A DNA stretch of 64,000 nucleotides from Streptomyces sp. S465 (GTDB lineage Bacteria > Actinomycetota > Actinomycetes > Streptomycetales > Streptomycetaceae), in assembly GCF_026898115.1 (NCBI RefSeq), contig NZ_CP114036.1, forward strand, positions 4,520,001 through 4,584,000. The letters run 5' to 3'. Made by a program: the position numbers and the translations under genes. Positions 23,775 through 32,563 of the stretch are shown in pieces. Within the stretch, counting starts at the first letter, position 1; the number at the start of each line of letters is the position of its first letter. Under the pieces are notes generated by a model that had not been told where the DNA came from, ran no database searches, and worked only from the letters and a program-made list of their open reading frames with translations.

Positions 23775-24206
23775 ATGAGTGTAGTTTTCGGCCCTAACTC
23801 GCGAAGAGTCCTGCAATTCCTGACCCATATCGAGGACCTCTCCCCCGAGGAAATCGACCGGGTGGCCGATCTGTGGAAGCAGACCTCCAGCCAGACCCGC
23901 GCCGAGGGCTGGGCGGTACTCCACCGCACCACCACCGAGGAGGAGCGGTACCGGATCCTGCTCGCCGCCTCGGTGGCGCGCCGGGCCGCGCTGGACGCCG
24001 CACGGAACCACCACAGACACGACTGGGCCTTCTGGGCCGCGGTATGGGACGCCGCGGCGGCGGTCGCCGTATGCGACCGCCTCGGAAGCCACTACAACGT
24101 GCTGGTCGCGCCGCTGGCCGCGGTCATGCCGTCGCTGGCGCACTGCCGGCGCGATGAATTCACCACCCGCGAGTTGCGGGGGGCCGTCCTCAAGGGAGGT
24201 GGGTAG
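23775..24206 (+). CDS. Uncharacterised 143-residue protein coupled to a sensor kinase
   Basis: I do not recognise a family. The protein is soluble and mostly helical: an acidic helix RVLQFLTHIEDLSPEEIDRV, a central EEERYRILLAASVARRAALD and an alanine-rich segment with several Trp and His residues (NHHRHDWAFWAAVWDAAAAV). There is no signal peptide. It ends two bases before the ATG of the sensor kinase, so the two genes are translated together, and AGGGAGGTGG at its end serves as the kinase ribosome site. It could be a signalling accessory protein. Its own leader (23702-23774) has TATG/TACC A+T-richer sequence fitting a promoter. Confidence 0.7.
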   Translation: MSVVFGPNSRRVLQFLTHIEDLSPEEIDRVADLWKQTSSQTRAEGWAVLHRTTTEEERYRILLAASVARRAALDAARNHHRHDWAFWAAVWDAAAAVAVCDRLGSHYNVLVAPLAAVMPSLAHCRRDEFTTRELRGAVLKGGG

Positions 24207-24208
24207 CG

Positions 24209-26146
24209 ATGGGCGACAACCGGATCGATGTTGTGGTGGCCGATGACGACCCGGCCGTCCGGGAGGCGCTCGCCGACCTCATCGACTCCCACCCGAACCT
24301 GGAGCTGGTCGGCCTGGCCATCAACCACGAGCAGGCCGTGCGCGCGGCGGTCGAGCACCGCCCACAGGTCGTGATCATGGATGTGCACATGCCCCGGGGC
24401 GACGCCCCGAGCAGCGTCCGGGCCATTCGCGACCAGGTCCCCGGCGCCCGGGTGGTGGCGCTGTCCGCCCACGGCGACCGCGAGACCGTGCTCACCATGC
24501 TCGCCGTCGGGGCCAGCGGCTACCTGGTCAAGGGCACCCCCGCGGAGGAGATCCTGGAGGCCGTCGTCCGGGCCTCCCGCGATCAGTTCAGCATGTCCGC
24601 GGAGCTCCTCGCCGACTGCGCCGAGCCGCTGCGCCGCGCCGAACGCGCCTCCTGGCGGTTCGAGGACCTGGTCGGCAACCGACTCGAGGAGTCGTATCTG
24701 GAGCTGCTCGGCCACGCGCCGTGCGGCGTCCTGATCGTCGGCTCCCGCGGCCGGATCGAGTACGCCAACGCCCACGCCCGGCACATGTTCGGCTACGGCT
24801 CGGCGGAGCTGCGCGACAAGCGGCTGCGGGACCTGGTCCCCGAGCGCTACCACACCGCCTCCGAGCAGCTGATCGGCCGGGTCTTCACCGCACCGTCGGC
24901 GATGAGCGGCCGCCGCCGGGACGGCACCGAGTTCCCCGCCCAGTTCAGCGGCGGCCATCTCCAGGGCCGGCAGCCCCGCGGGGTGGTCTTCGTCGCCGAC
25001 CTCGGCCCGCTGCGGGCGGCGGAGAGCCGGTTCCGCCAGCTCATCGAGTCCTCCCCGGACGCGATGGTGATCGTGGACGCCGACGGCCGGATCCAGGCCG
25101 CCAACAACCGCACCGAGGCGCTCTTCGGCTATGACCGCGACCATCTGACCGGCCGGGCCGTGGAGGCGCTCCTGCCCGACCAGCCGCTCACCGTCTCGCT
25201 GCGCGAATGGGACGCCAGCCTGGAGGAGCCGCTCGGCCACAGCATGGAGCTGGTCGGCCGGCGCAGCGACGCCAAGCAGTTCCCCGCCGACGTCAGCATC
25301 AGCCCGCTGCGTACGGAGGAGGGCCTGCTCACCGTCCTGACCATCCGCGACATCACCGAGGTGCAGCGCGCCCAGTTCGTCCTGGAGCGCAGCCTGGAAC
25401 TGCTGGAGGTCACCGACCGCGACCGCCAGGCGCTGCTCAGCCATCTGGTGCACGCCCAGGAGGCCGAGCGGGGGCGGATCGCGGCCGACATCCACGACGA
25501 CACCATCCAGGTGATCACCGCGGCCAGCCTCCGCCTCCAGCAGCTGCGCCGGCGGCTGCGGGACCCGGAGGAGCAGCGGGTGATGGACAAGCTGGACGAG
25601 ACCCTGAAGCTCTCGCTGAGCCGGCTGCGGCAGCTGATCTTCGACCTGCGGCCGTCCAGCCTGGAGCACGGCTGCCTGGCCGGGGCGCTGCGCGGGCTGC
25701 TGGAACAGATGCGCACCGAGACCGGTGTCACCTACCGGCTGGAGGACCGACTCACGGCCCACCCACCGGCCGAGACGATGGCACTGATCTACCGGACCGC
25801 CCAGGAAGCGCTGGTGAACGTGCGCAAGCACGCCCACGCCAAGACGGTCCACGTACAGCTGCTCGGGCTCGACGACGGCTGCCTGGTGCGGATCGTCGAC
25901 GACGGCGAGGGCTACAACCCGCTCGAGGTGGAGTCCCGCCCCGGCCATCTGGGGCTCTCCCTGATCCAGGAGCGGGCCCAGATCGCGGGCGGCTGGTGCC
26001 GGATCGAGAGCGAACCCGGCTCGGGCACCACCGTGGAGTTCTGGGTGCCGCTCGGCGACTCCCCGGACGCGTCGCTCGGCCCCGGCCCCACGGGCTCCGC
26101 CGGGCTCGGGCCCGTCGACTCCCCCGAAGGGGACGCGCAGCCGTGA
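24209..26146 (+). CDS. NarL-type sensor histidine kinase with N-terminal receiver and two PAS domains
   Basis: 645 residues, no membrane helix. Order: receiver domain (about 5-125; acceptor Asp58 in VVIMDVHMP, Lys in GYLVKG), PAS 1 (about 160-270, LLGHAPCGVLIVGSRGRIEY), PAS 2 (about 280-390, IESSPDAMVIVDADGRIQAA), HisKA_3 dimerisation helix with RGRIAADIHDDTIQ (His429), and HATPase (TAQEALVNVRKHAHAKTVHV, DDGEGYNP, HLGLSLIQERAQ). A receiver in front of a kinase makes this an inverted hybrid that can itself be switched by an upstream kinase. The next gene, a LuxR-type regulator, starts in its stop codon (GTGA) and is its evident partner. Confidence 0.93.
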   Translation: MGDNRIDVVVADDDPAVREALADLIDSHPNLELVGLAINHEQAVRAAVEHRPQVVIMDVHMPRGDAPSSVRAIRDQVPGARVVALSAHGDRETVLTMLAVGASGYLVKGTPAEEILEAVVRASRDQFSMSAELLADCAEPLRRAERASWRFEDLVGNRLEESYLELLGHAPCGVLIVGSRGRIEYANAHARHMFGYGSAELRDKRLRDLVPERYHTASEQLIGRVFTAPSAMSGRRRDGTEFPAQFSGGHLQGRQPRGVVFVADLGPLRAAESRFRQLIESSPDAMVIVDADGRIQAANNRTEALFGYDRDHLTGRAVEALLPDQPLTVSLREWDASLEEPLGHSMELVGRRSDAKQFPADVSISPLRTEEGLLTVLTIRDITEVQRAQFVLERSLELLEVTDRDRQALLSHLVHAQEAERGRIAADIHDDTIQVITAASLRLQQLRRRLRDPEEQRVMDKLDETLKLSLSRLRQLIFDLRPSSLEHGCLAGALRGLLEQMRTETGVTYRLEDRLTAHPPAETMALIYRTAQEALVNVRKHAHAKTVHVQLLGLDDGCLVRIVDDGEGYNPLEVESRPGHLGLSLIQERAQIAGGWCRIESEPGSGTTVEFWVPLGDSPDASLGPGPTGSAGLGPVDSPEGDAQP

Positions 26147-26832
26147 CCGCACCTCCCGATCTGACGAAGGTGCTGATCGTCGAGGACCACCGGGTGGTGG
26201 CCGAGGGGCTGTGGGCCCTGCTGGCCGAGTACGCGGACCTGACGGTCGTCGGCTGGGCCGACTCGGTCGCCGAGACCGTGCCCATGGCCAAGGAGCTCAA
26301 GCCCGATGTGGCGCTGGTCGACTTCCGGCTGCCGGACGGCACCGGGGCCGACGCGGCGGCCGGCATCCGGGCCCATGACCCCTCCGTCGCCATCGTGATC
26401 CTCAGCGCCGACGCCAGCGACTCGGCACTGCTGGCCGCGGTGGAGTCGGGCGCCTGCGGCTATCTGCTGAAGTCGGCGGGCGGCGACGAGATCGCGGCCG
26501 CCATCCGCTCGGCCGCCGAGGGCGAGACCCTCATCCCGGCCAGCACCCTGATGGAGGTGCTGGCCCGGCACCGCGAGAACGCGCGGTCGACCGCCGAGCA
26601 GACCGAGCGCCTGGGCAGTCTGACCCCGCGCGAGCAGGAGATCCTCACGCTGATGAGCCACGGCCTGGACAACCGGGCGGTCGCGGAGCGGCTGAGCATC
26701 AGCTACGCCACCGTGCGCACGCATGTGCGCAGGATCCTGGAGAAGCTGGACGCGCGCTCGCAGCTGGAGGCGGTCGCGAAGGCCACCGACTTCGGCTTCA
26801 AGGCCGCGCAGCCGGAGGGGCCGGAGGAGTGA
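26143..26832 (+). CDS. NarL/LuxR-type response regulator
   Basis: 229 residues from GTG 26143, overlapping the kinase stop. The receiver domain (LIVEDHRVVAEGLWALLAEY, acceptor Asp in VALVDFRLPDG, Lys in GYLLKS) is complete, and the C-terminal helix-turn-helix reads LTPREQEILTLMSHGLDNRA, then ISYATVRTHVRRILEKL. It would be phosphorylated by the kinase upstream and bind promoters, plausibly including those of the nearby glycan genes (inference). The 280 bases that follow hold no gene but GTCGGCTGTCGG-type repeats (26840-26935). Confidence 0.93.
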   Translation: MTAPPDLTKVLIVEDHRVVAEGLWALLAEYADLTVVGWADSVAETVPMAKELKPDVALVDFRLPDGTGADAAAGIRAHDPSVAIVILSADASDSALLAAVESGACGYLLKSAGGDEIAAAIRSAAEGETLIPASTLMEVLARHRENARSTAEQTERLGSLTPREQEILTLMSHGLDNRAVAERLSISYATVRTHVRRILEKLDARSQLEAVAKATDFGFKAAQPEGPEE

Positions 26833-27114
26833 CGGGCTGACCGGGTGTCGGCCCGTCGTCGGCTGTCGGACGTTGCTTTCGGCCGTCGGCTGTCGGCCAA
26901 TGGCTTTCGGCTGTGGGCTGTGAGCTGTTGTCGGCAAGGGCCTTCCCTCCTGTGGTGGGGGGCCGTTCGCCGTACGGGCCCGGTACCGGCTCTCCCCTCC
27001 ATGGGTCCGGTACGGATGGGGCGGGACCACCGGGACGGGCCTCCGAGGGCCGAACGGTCCGATAAGTCCCCCCTTGGATGGAATCGTGGACGCACCGGGA
27101 CGGGTTCCCCTCCC
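26833..27114. repeat. Gap with TCGGCTGTCGG repeats and PAP2 leader
   Basis: Irregular copies of TCGGCTGTCGG and TTTCGGCTGTGGGCTG occupy 26840-26935. The remainder leads to the PAP2 gene; its reading frame is open upstream to an in-frame GTG or ATG, but no ribosome site supports those starts. Confidence 0.5.
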
Positions 27115-27807
27115 ATGCGAGTCCCTGGACGCATCCGATGCCCGCTCAGCCGCGGGCACACGATCGCCTTCCTGGCGGCCGCCGCCTGTTACGCGGCGGT
27201 CCTCGCGGCCGTCGTCACCGGCTCGGGACTGGTCCGGCTCGACTGGCAGGTGGCCCTCTTCAAGCCGTACAAGCAGTGGCCGCAGGCCCGGCCGGTGCTG
27301 GACGCCTTCGTCATCGCGGGCCAGCGCGGCCCCACCGCCCTGGCCGCCCTGGTCTGGGCCGGATGGCGCGGCCGGCGGACCGGGAGCCTCCGTCCGCCGC
27401 TGGTCCTGGGCAGCGCGCTGGTGCTGCTCAACGCGAGCGTCGGCGCCGTCAAGATCCTCACCGGGCGGCTGAATCCGCAGTACGCCCAGACCCCCGGGTC
27501 CGCCGAGCTCCTCCACGGCGGAATGGCCTTCCCCTCCGGTCACACCGCCAACGCCGTCGTCGTCTGGGGCGCCGTCGCCTATCTCGCCGGGCGCCACCGG
27601 CGGTCGGGCGCGCTGGTCGCCTGCCTGATGGCCCTCGGCGTCGGTCTGACCACCGTCTATCTGGGCACCCACTGGGTCAGTGACGTCCTGGGCGGCTGGG
27701 CCGCCGGCGCGCTCGTCCTGCTGACCCTTCCGCTTCTCGAACCGCTGATCGCGACCGTATCCGCATCCGTCTCCGCTCGTGCGGCGGTCTACTCCATGGG
27801 CAGGTGA
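27115..27807 (+). CDS. PAP2 family membrane phosphatase
   Basis: About 230 residues from ATG 27115; an upstream ATG near 27001 is possible. There are five to six membrane helices. The three PAP2 motifs are present: KILTGRLNPQ (K-x6-R-P variant, Asn-Pro), FPSGHTANAVVVWG (PSGH) and TTVYLGTHWVSDVLGGW (Y-x5-H-x3-D in place of SR-x5-H-x3-D). The enzyme would dephosphorylate a lipid phosphate, such as undecaprenyl pyrophosphate or a phosphatidyl lipid, on the outer face. Recycling of the lipid carrier used by the GT39-like and GtrA proteins is a reasonable role. It overlaps the next regulator gene. Confidence 0.9.
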   Translation: MRVPGRIRCPLSRGHTIAFLAAAACYAAVLAAVVTGSGLVRLDWQVALFKPYKQWPQARPVLDAFVIAGQRGPTALAALVWAGWRGRRTGSLRPPLVLGSALVLLNASVGAVKILTGRLNPQYAQTPGSAELLHGGMAFPSGHTANAVVVWGAVAYLAGRHRRSGALVACLMALGVGLTTVYLGTHWVSDVLGGWAAGALVLLTLPLLEPLIATVSASVSARAAVYSMGR

Positions 27808-27812
27808 ACCAA

Positions 27813-28502
27813 GTGGCGCTTCGCGTGCTGATCGCAGACGACCATGTGGTGGTCCGGCAGGGCCTGCGCATGATCCTCGGCCTCGACAACGACATCAAGG
27901 TGGTCGGCGAGACGACCAACGGCCGGGAGGCCGTGCGGCTGGCCCGGGAGCTGTGCCCCGACGTCGTCCTGATGGATCTGCTGATGCCGGTGATGGACGG
28001 CGTATCGGCCACGGCGGAGATCCGCCAGGACCTCCCCGAGGTCGAGGTGGTGGCACTGACCAGCTCCCTCGACGACGCCATGGTCATGGGCGCGGTCCGG
28101 GCCGGGGCCATCGGCTTCCTGCTGAAGAACGCCGAGGCCGACGACCTCAGGAACGCGGTGAAGGCCGCGGCCGCGGGCCAGATCCATGTCTCCCCCGCCG
28201 CGATCTCCCGGCTGATGGGCCAGGTCAGGGAGCCGAGCGGCCCGGAACAGCTCACCGAGCGGGAGACCGAGGTGCTGACCATGCTCGCGCGTGGCAAGGC
28301 CAACAAGGAGATCGCCCACGATCTGCGGATCGGCCAGCAGACCGTGAAGACGTACGTGAGCCACATCCTGACCAAGCTCGGAGTGCACAGCCGGACCCAA
28401 GCGGCGGTCTACGCGGTGCAGTCGGGCCTGGTACCGGCGGGTGAGCTCACCCCTCCGCAAGCACTCGAGACGACGACGAGGGAGCAGTGGTGGTCGGCGT
28501 GA
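27813..28502 (+). CDS. NarL/LuxR-type response regulator
   Basis: 229 residues from GTG 27813, which has AGGTGA five bases upstream; GTG 27804 (overlapping the PAP2 stop) is an alternative adding three residues. The receiver has LIADDHVVVRQGLRMILGL, acceptor Asp in VVLMDLLMPVMDG and Lys in GFLLKN. The output domain reads LTERETEVLTMLARGKANKE, then IGQQTVKTYVSHILTKLGV. The partner kinase starts within its last codons. This LiaR/DevR-like arrangement is common for cell-envelope sensing. Confidence 0.93.
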   Translation: MALRVLIADDHVVVRQGLRMILGLDNDIKVVGETTNGREAVRLARELCPDVVLMDLLMPVMDGVSATAEIRQDLPEVEVVALTSSLDDAMVMGAVRAGAIGFLLKNAEADDLRNAVKAAAAGQIHVSPAAISRLMGQVREPSGPEQLTERETEVLTMLARGKANKEIAHDLRIGQQTVKTYVSHILTKLGVHSRTQAAVYAVQSGLVPAGELTPPQALETTTREQWWSA

Positions 28503-30367
28503 TCGGTATCGGTACACGGTGGTTCCCGACGACCCGGCGGAAGCGGAGCGCCACGGCGCTCGCCGAGGTCACCGAACACATCCTGGCGGGCGAGACCGCC
28601 GATGCGACCCTCCGGCTGATCGCCCGCCGGGTGCGTGAGCTCCTGGGCGCCGACATGGCGCGGGTGATGGTGCTGGAGCCGGGCGACGTCCTGACGATAC
28701 GGGCCACCGACGGCGCCCCGTGGACCGCGCCGAGCGGACCGCTGACGCCCGGCGGCTCCTCCCCCGCCCGCCAGGCGATCCGCGCCGGACGGCCCACGGT
28801 GACCGGCCCGGAACAGCGGCCACACCGGCATCGGGACCCCCGGCACGCGGTCCCGGCCTCGGTCCTGGACGCGCCGCTGCTGGTGCGCGGCCACCCCGTG
28901 GGGGTGATCGAGGTGGCGAACCGGGGCGGCGGGCGCCGGCTCACCCATGCCGATGTGCGCACCGTGGGACGCTTCGGGGCGCCCGCCGGCCATGCCGTCG
29001 CCCAGATCCGGCACCGGGAACATCTGCGCCGACTGGCCTCCGCCGCCGCCGGACCGGGACCGGACTCCACGGGTCCGGCGGATGCCGCGGGCGGCTCAAG
29101 CTCTGCCAGTTATATGAGCTTCATGGGCTCTATGGGCCCTATGGGCTCCATGGCATCTACGGGATCTGCGGGCTCAGCGGGCTCCATGAGCTTCATGGGT
29201 TCCATGGGCCCCGCGGGCTCGGCGAGGGTTTTCGGTGGCCCCCGTTCCTCCGGCTCCTCCGTACGGCGGACCCTGGACTCCCTGGCCGCGGGCGCGGTGG
29301 CCCGTACCGGCGCCGCGAGCTGCACGGTCTATCTGCTGGAGCCCGGCCCGTCGGCGCCCCTGCGCCTGGTGGGCGGCGGACACGGCCACACCCCGCCGTC
29401 GCGGAAACCGGCGCTGGAGGCGATCGCCGGGGCCGCGCCCGTCATCCACGGCGGCGGCCGTACGGGCGCGGACGGCGAGGGCCCGGCGCGGGGCGCGGTG
29501 GCCGCCTGGCCACTGCTGCGCGAGTCCACCGCTATCGGCGCGATGTGCTGCCACTTCCCGCCCGGCCGCGACCCCGGCGAGGCGGACCTCACCCTCCTGG
29601 AGGTGATCGCGGGGCATGCGTCCTGCGCGGTGGAGAGCGACCGGCAGCGGACGGCCGCCCTGGAGCGGGCGGTCCGGGAGGAGCGGCAGCGCATCGCGCG
29701 CGAGCTGCACGACTCGGTCTCGCAGGCGCTCTACGGCATCGCGCTGGGCGCCCGTACCGCCCGCGAGCTGCTGGAACGCGATATCCGGCGGCCCGAGTCG
29801 GCGCACCGAGCGGAGCCGATCACCGGGGAGGAGCTGGGCGAACTCGCCGACCTGGCCGAACTCGCCGAGCCCATCGAGTACATCCGGCGGCTCGCGGACG
29901 CCGCGATCGCCGAGACCCGGACGCTGCTGTGCCGGCTGCGGCCCGAATCGCTGGAGACCGAGGGCCTGGTGGCCGCGCTCGCCCATCATGTCGAGGCGCT
30001 CCGGGCCCGGTACGGGATCGCCACCGAGGCGAAGCTCGACGCCGAACCGGAGACCACACCGGAGGCCAAGCACGCCCTGTACCGGATCGCCCAGGAATCG
30101 CTGCACAACATCGCCAAGCATTCACAGGCCCGGAACGTACGGCTCCATCTGCTCAACGAACCCGGCGCCGTCACCTTGACCGTCGCCGACGACGGCGTGG
30201 GCTTCGACTGCAAGGGTTCGTTCCCCGGCCACCTCGGGCTGCTCTCCATGCGGGAACGGGCCCGGGAGGTGGGCGGCACGCTGAACGTGGACAGCCGCCC
30301 CGGGCAGGGCAGCCGTATCCGGGCCAGGGTCCCGGCCGTACCGGGTACGACCGGGACCGGCCGCTGA
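28490..30367 (+). CDS. NarL-type sensor kinase with two GAF domains and a Met-Gly-Ser linker
   Basis: 625 residues from GTG 28490, five bases after AGGGAG. GAF 1 spans about 20-180 (LIARRVRELLGADMARVMVL), GAF 2 about 255-395 (SLAAGAVARTGAASCTVYLL). Between them lies a 38-residue low-complexity linker of MGS, MGP and AGS units. The kinase core has ERQRIARELHDSVSQALYG (His407), the HATPase box RIAQESLHNIAKHSQARNVR and VADDGVGFD. There is no membrane helix, so the signal is probably a small cytosolic ligand, gas or redox state. It overlaps its regulator gene by 13 bases. Confidence 0.92.
   Translation: MVGVIGIGTRWFPTTRRKRSATALAEVTEHILAGETADATLRLIARRVRELLGADMARVMVLEPGDVLTIRATDGAPWTAPSGPLTPGGSSPARQAIRAGRPTVTGPEQRPHRHRDPRHAVPASVLDAPLLVRGHPVGVIEVANRGGGRRLTHADVRTVGRFGAPAGHAVAQIRHREHLRRLASAAAGPGPDSTGPADAAGGSSSASYMSFMGSMGPMGSMASTGSAGSAGSMSFMGSMGPAGSARVFGGPRSSGSSVRRTLDSLAAGAVARTGAASCTVYLLEPGPSAPLRLVGGGHGHTPPSRKPALEAIAGAAPVIHGGGRTGADGEGPARGAVAAWPLLRESTAIGAMCCHFPPGRDPGEADLTLLEVIAGHASCAVESDRQRTAALERAVREERQRIARELHDSVSQALYGIALGARTARELLERDIRRPESAHRAEPITGEELGELADLAELAEPIEYIRRLADAAIAETRTLLCRLRPESLETEGLVAALAHHVEALRARYGIATEAKLDAEPETTPEAKHALYRIAQESLHNIAKHSQARNVRLHLLNEPGAVTLTVADDGVGFDCKGSFPGHLGLLSMRERAREVGGTLNVDSRPGQGSRIRARVPAVPGTTGTGR
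29108..29222. repeat. In-frame repeat coding for a Met-Gly-Ser-rich linker
   Basis: Short units based on ATGGGCTC(C/T), ATGAGCTTC and GCGGGCTC repeat from 29108 to about 29222. The peptide contains SFMGSMGPMGSM twice in similar form. All units are multiples of three, so copy-number change would alter linker length without frameshift. Confidence 0.75.
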
Positions 30368-30465
30368 CGACGACATGGCTGACCACACGGCAGACGGCAC
30401 GACCGACAACGCGACAGACGACGCGACAGACGACACAGCAAACGACATATGAGACATTTCTGTCC

Positions 30466-31398
30466 ATGCAGCCGACCGTGCGGGACCGTGCGCTGGCGGA
30501 CGGCCTCCGGGCCGCCCAAGCGGCGGTGGAAGAGGGCCTGTCGCGGGCCACCGAGAGCGATGTGCCGTTCATCACCGAGGCCGCGCGGGAGCTGACGCGC
30601 ACGGCCGGGCGGCGGTTCCGGCCGCTGCTGGTGCTGCTGGCGGCGCGGTTCGGCGACCCCGGCGCACCGGGCGTGGTGCCCGCCGCCGTCGTCGTCGAAC
30701 TGACCCATCTGGCCACGCACTACCACGACGGCGTCCGGGACGAGACGGCCGTACGGCACGGCGCCCCGCGCCCGGACACCAACTGGGACAGCACGGTGGC
30801 GGTGCTCACCGGTGACTTCCTCTTCGCCCGCGCCTCGCACCTCCTGGCCGACCTGGGGCCACGGGCCGTACGCATGCAGGCCGAGGCGTTCCGGCGGCAG
30901 GTCACCGGCCAGATCCTGGCGACGACCGGACCGCGCGACGGCCGCGACCCGATCGAGCACCATCTGGAGGTGCTGGCGAGCCGGACCGGCTCGCTGACCG
31001 CCGTCTCCGGGCAGCTGGGTGCGCTGGCCTCGGGGGCGGACGCGAGCGTCGCGGACGCCCTCGTGCGGTACGGCGAACGGCTGGGCGTGGCGAGCCACCT
31101 CGCCGATGAGCTGGCGGCCCCCACCGGCCGCCGCCCCACCCTGCCCGTCCTCCTGCTGGCCCGTGCGGACCCTGAGCTGTATGCGCTGCTCACCGGGCCG
31201 GCCGAGGGGGCGGGGTACGCGGAGGCGGTGGCGCGGCTGCGCACCCACCCGGTCCTGGAACGGGCCCGCGAGGAGACCGTCCGCCAGGCCGACGCGGCCC
31301 GCGTGGCGCTGTCCCCGCTGCCCGACTGCCCGGCGAGGGCCGCCCTGGAAGCGCTGTGCGAGACGGTCGCCCCTACGGCACCCAGTAGTTGTGGCTGA
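30466..31398 (+). CDS. Polyprenyl diphosphate synthase homologue lacking both Asp-rich motifs
   Basis: 310 residues from ATG 30466; no good ribosome site precedes it, and the leader (30379-30450) is a GCGACAGACGAC-type repeat. Most of the protein follows the trans-prenyl synthase family closely (AGRRFRPLLVLLAARFGDP, VAVLTGDFLFARASHLLADL, EAFRRQVTGQILATTGPRDG). The first Asp motif, normally DDxxD, is DGVRD (88-92). The second region reads LADELAAPTGRRPTLPVLLL: the DDxxD is gone and some 15-18 residues found in active relatives are missing. Catalysis is therefore unlikely. It may be a non-catalytic subunit, or a decaying paralogue. It ends 26 bases inside the convergent GH8 gene. Confidence 0.8.
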   Translation: MQPTVRDRALADGLRAAQAAVEEGLSRATESDVPFITEAARELTRTAGRRFRPLLVLLAARFGDPGAPGVVPAAVVVELTHLATHYHDGVRDETAVRHGAPRPDTNWDSTVAVLTGDFLFARASHLLADLGPRAVRMQAEAFRRQVTGQILATTGPRDGRDPIEHHLEVLASRTGSLTAVSGQLGALASGADASVADALVRYGERLGVASHLADELAAPTGRRPTLPVLLLARADPELYALLTGPAEGAGYAEAVARLRTHPVLERAREETVRQADAARVALSPLPDCPARAALEALCETVAPTAPSSCG

Positions 31399-32563
31399 CC
31401 ACCAGCATCGACTGGAGTCGCACCCCCGCCGCGTAGGCGCGGGCCGGGTCGGGCGGCGCGCCGCACATCCGCGCCCACAACGCGTCCAGCCAGCCCTGCG
31501 CCCCCTCGCCACCCTCCCCCTCGTCCCGCCCGCCCTCATGCCGCTCGCCCTCCGCCATCGCGGCGACCGCGAAGGGCGCGGTGAAGGCAGGTGAGCCGGG
31601 GCCCCCGTAGGCCGTGCCGTCGAGCCGGTATCCGCTCCGGATCCGTGCCGGATCACCGCCCGTGGCCGCCCGCGCCCAGCGGCTGAGCCCGCGTGCGGCC
31701 GCCCTGGTCCGTGGGTCGCCGCTGGTCACCGCGTCGGCGCCGAGCCGCCAGGGGTCGCGGCAGGCGTTCCAGTGGTAGTCACCGTCGTGCGGGCTCTCCA
31801 GGACCTTCCCCGGCGCGGGCCTCGGATCGCCGGAGGCGGTGTCGACGACGAAGTCGGGGAGCAGCCCAGTGGCCGGGGCGTGGCGGGTGCGCACCGCGCC
31901 GACCAGCGTCAGATGCGCGTCCAGCACCTCGTCCCAGCGCGGATCGCCGGTCGCCGCCCGGAACGCCCTGAAGTGGTCCGGCATCCAGTCCGACGTACGG
32001 GAGACCTCGTCGAAGCGGCCCGAGGACCAGTCGCCGAGCTTGGTCAGCCGGGTGCCGCCGTGCACCTCGCACTCCAGGACGGCGTCGATCCGCCGTACCG
32101 CGAGCGCCTTGTAGTCGCTGTGGCCGCCGCCCCACTGCCGGTCCGCGAGCAGCAGCCCGTAGGCGATGTCGAGGTCGCCGTCGGTCGCGGAGTCGTGTCC
32201 CCCGACGTCCCGGCCGCCGGCGTCCTGCTGGGCGGCGTGCAGATCGGGGTGGTTGACGGAGGGGTGGGCCAGGACGTGCCGGAGGATGCCGTCGAAGAGG
32301 CCGTGGGCGTCCGGGTCGGCGCCCGCCATCAGCGCGGTGATCACCAGCCCGTAGCCCTGCGCCTCGGCCACGAAGGGGTGCGCCGCGTCGGGGGTGAACA
32401 CCGCACACCGGCCCCGGCCGCCGACCTCGTCACCGGACCGGAGGAAGGAGGCCTTCCACCACCGGTAGTGCTCCAGGACCTGCCGGTCGGCCGCCGCCGG
32501 GTCGCCGGAGGGCCGGAGCGTGCCGGGGGCATAGGGGATGGAGTGCGCCCCGAAGGGGATCAT
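31373..32563 (-). CDS. Glycoside hydrolase family 8 enzyme without visible signal peptide
   Basis: 396 residues from ATG 32563; this ATG overlaps the stop of the small membrane-protein gene upstream (ATGA). The sequence opens directly with the catalytic-domain start PFGAHSIPYAPG. The GH8 acid is in VAEAQGYGLVI (Glu67), the second catalytic region reads SATDGDLDIAYGLLLADRQW (Asp128), and HWNACRDPWRLGADAV and SHNYWVP complete the (alpha/alpha)6 barrel. GH8 enzymes cut cellulose, chitosan, xylan or lichenan; BcsZ of cellulose operons belongs here. A longer frame to 32677 adds no signal-like sequence. How it would reach an extracellular substrate is unclear. Confidence 0.9.
   Translation of the reverse strand: MIPFGAHSIPYAPGTLRPSGDPAAADRQVLEHYRWWKASFLRSGDEVGGRGRCAVFTPDAAHPFVAEAQGYGLVITALMAGADPDAHGLFDGILRHVLAHPSVNHPDLHAAQQDAGGRDVGGHDSATDGDLDIAYGLLLADRQWGGGHSDYKALAVRRIDAVLECEVHGGTRLTKLGDWSSGRFDEVSRTSDWMPDHFRAFRAATGDPRWDEVLDAHLTLVGAVRTRHAPATGLLPDFVVDTASGDPRPAPGKVLESPHDGDYHWNACRDPWRLGADAVTSGDPRTRAAARGLSRWARAATGGDPARIRSGYRLDGTAYGGPGSPAFTAPFAVAAMAEGERHEGGRDEGEGGEGAQGWLDALWARMCGAPPDPARAYAAGVRLQSMLVVSHNYWVP

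Noticed and set aside
21738..24143. Very long minus-strand frames (here 801 residues; similar at 24092-26152 and 25912-27672)
   Set aside because: They mirror recognisable plus-strand genes; long antisense frames are normal at this G+C content.
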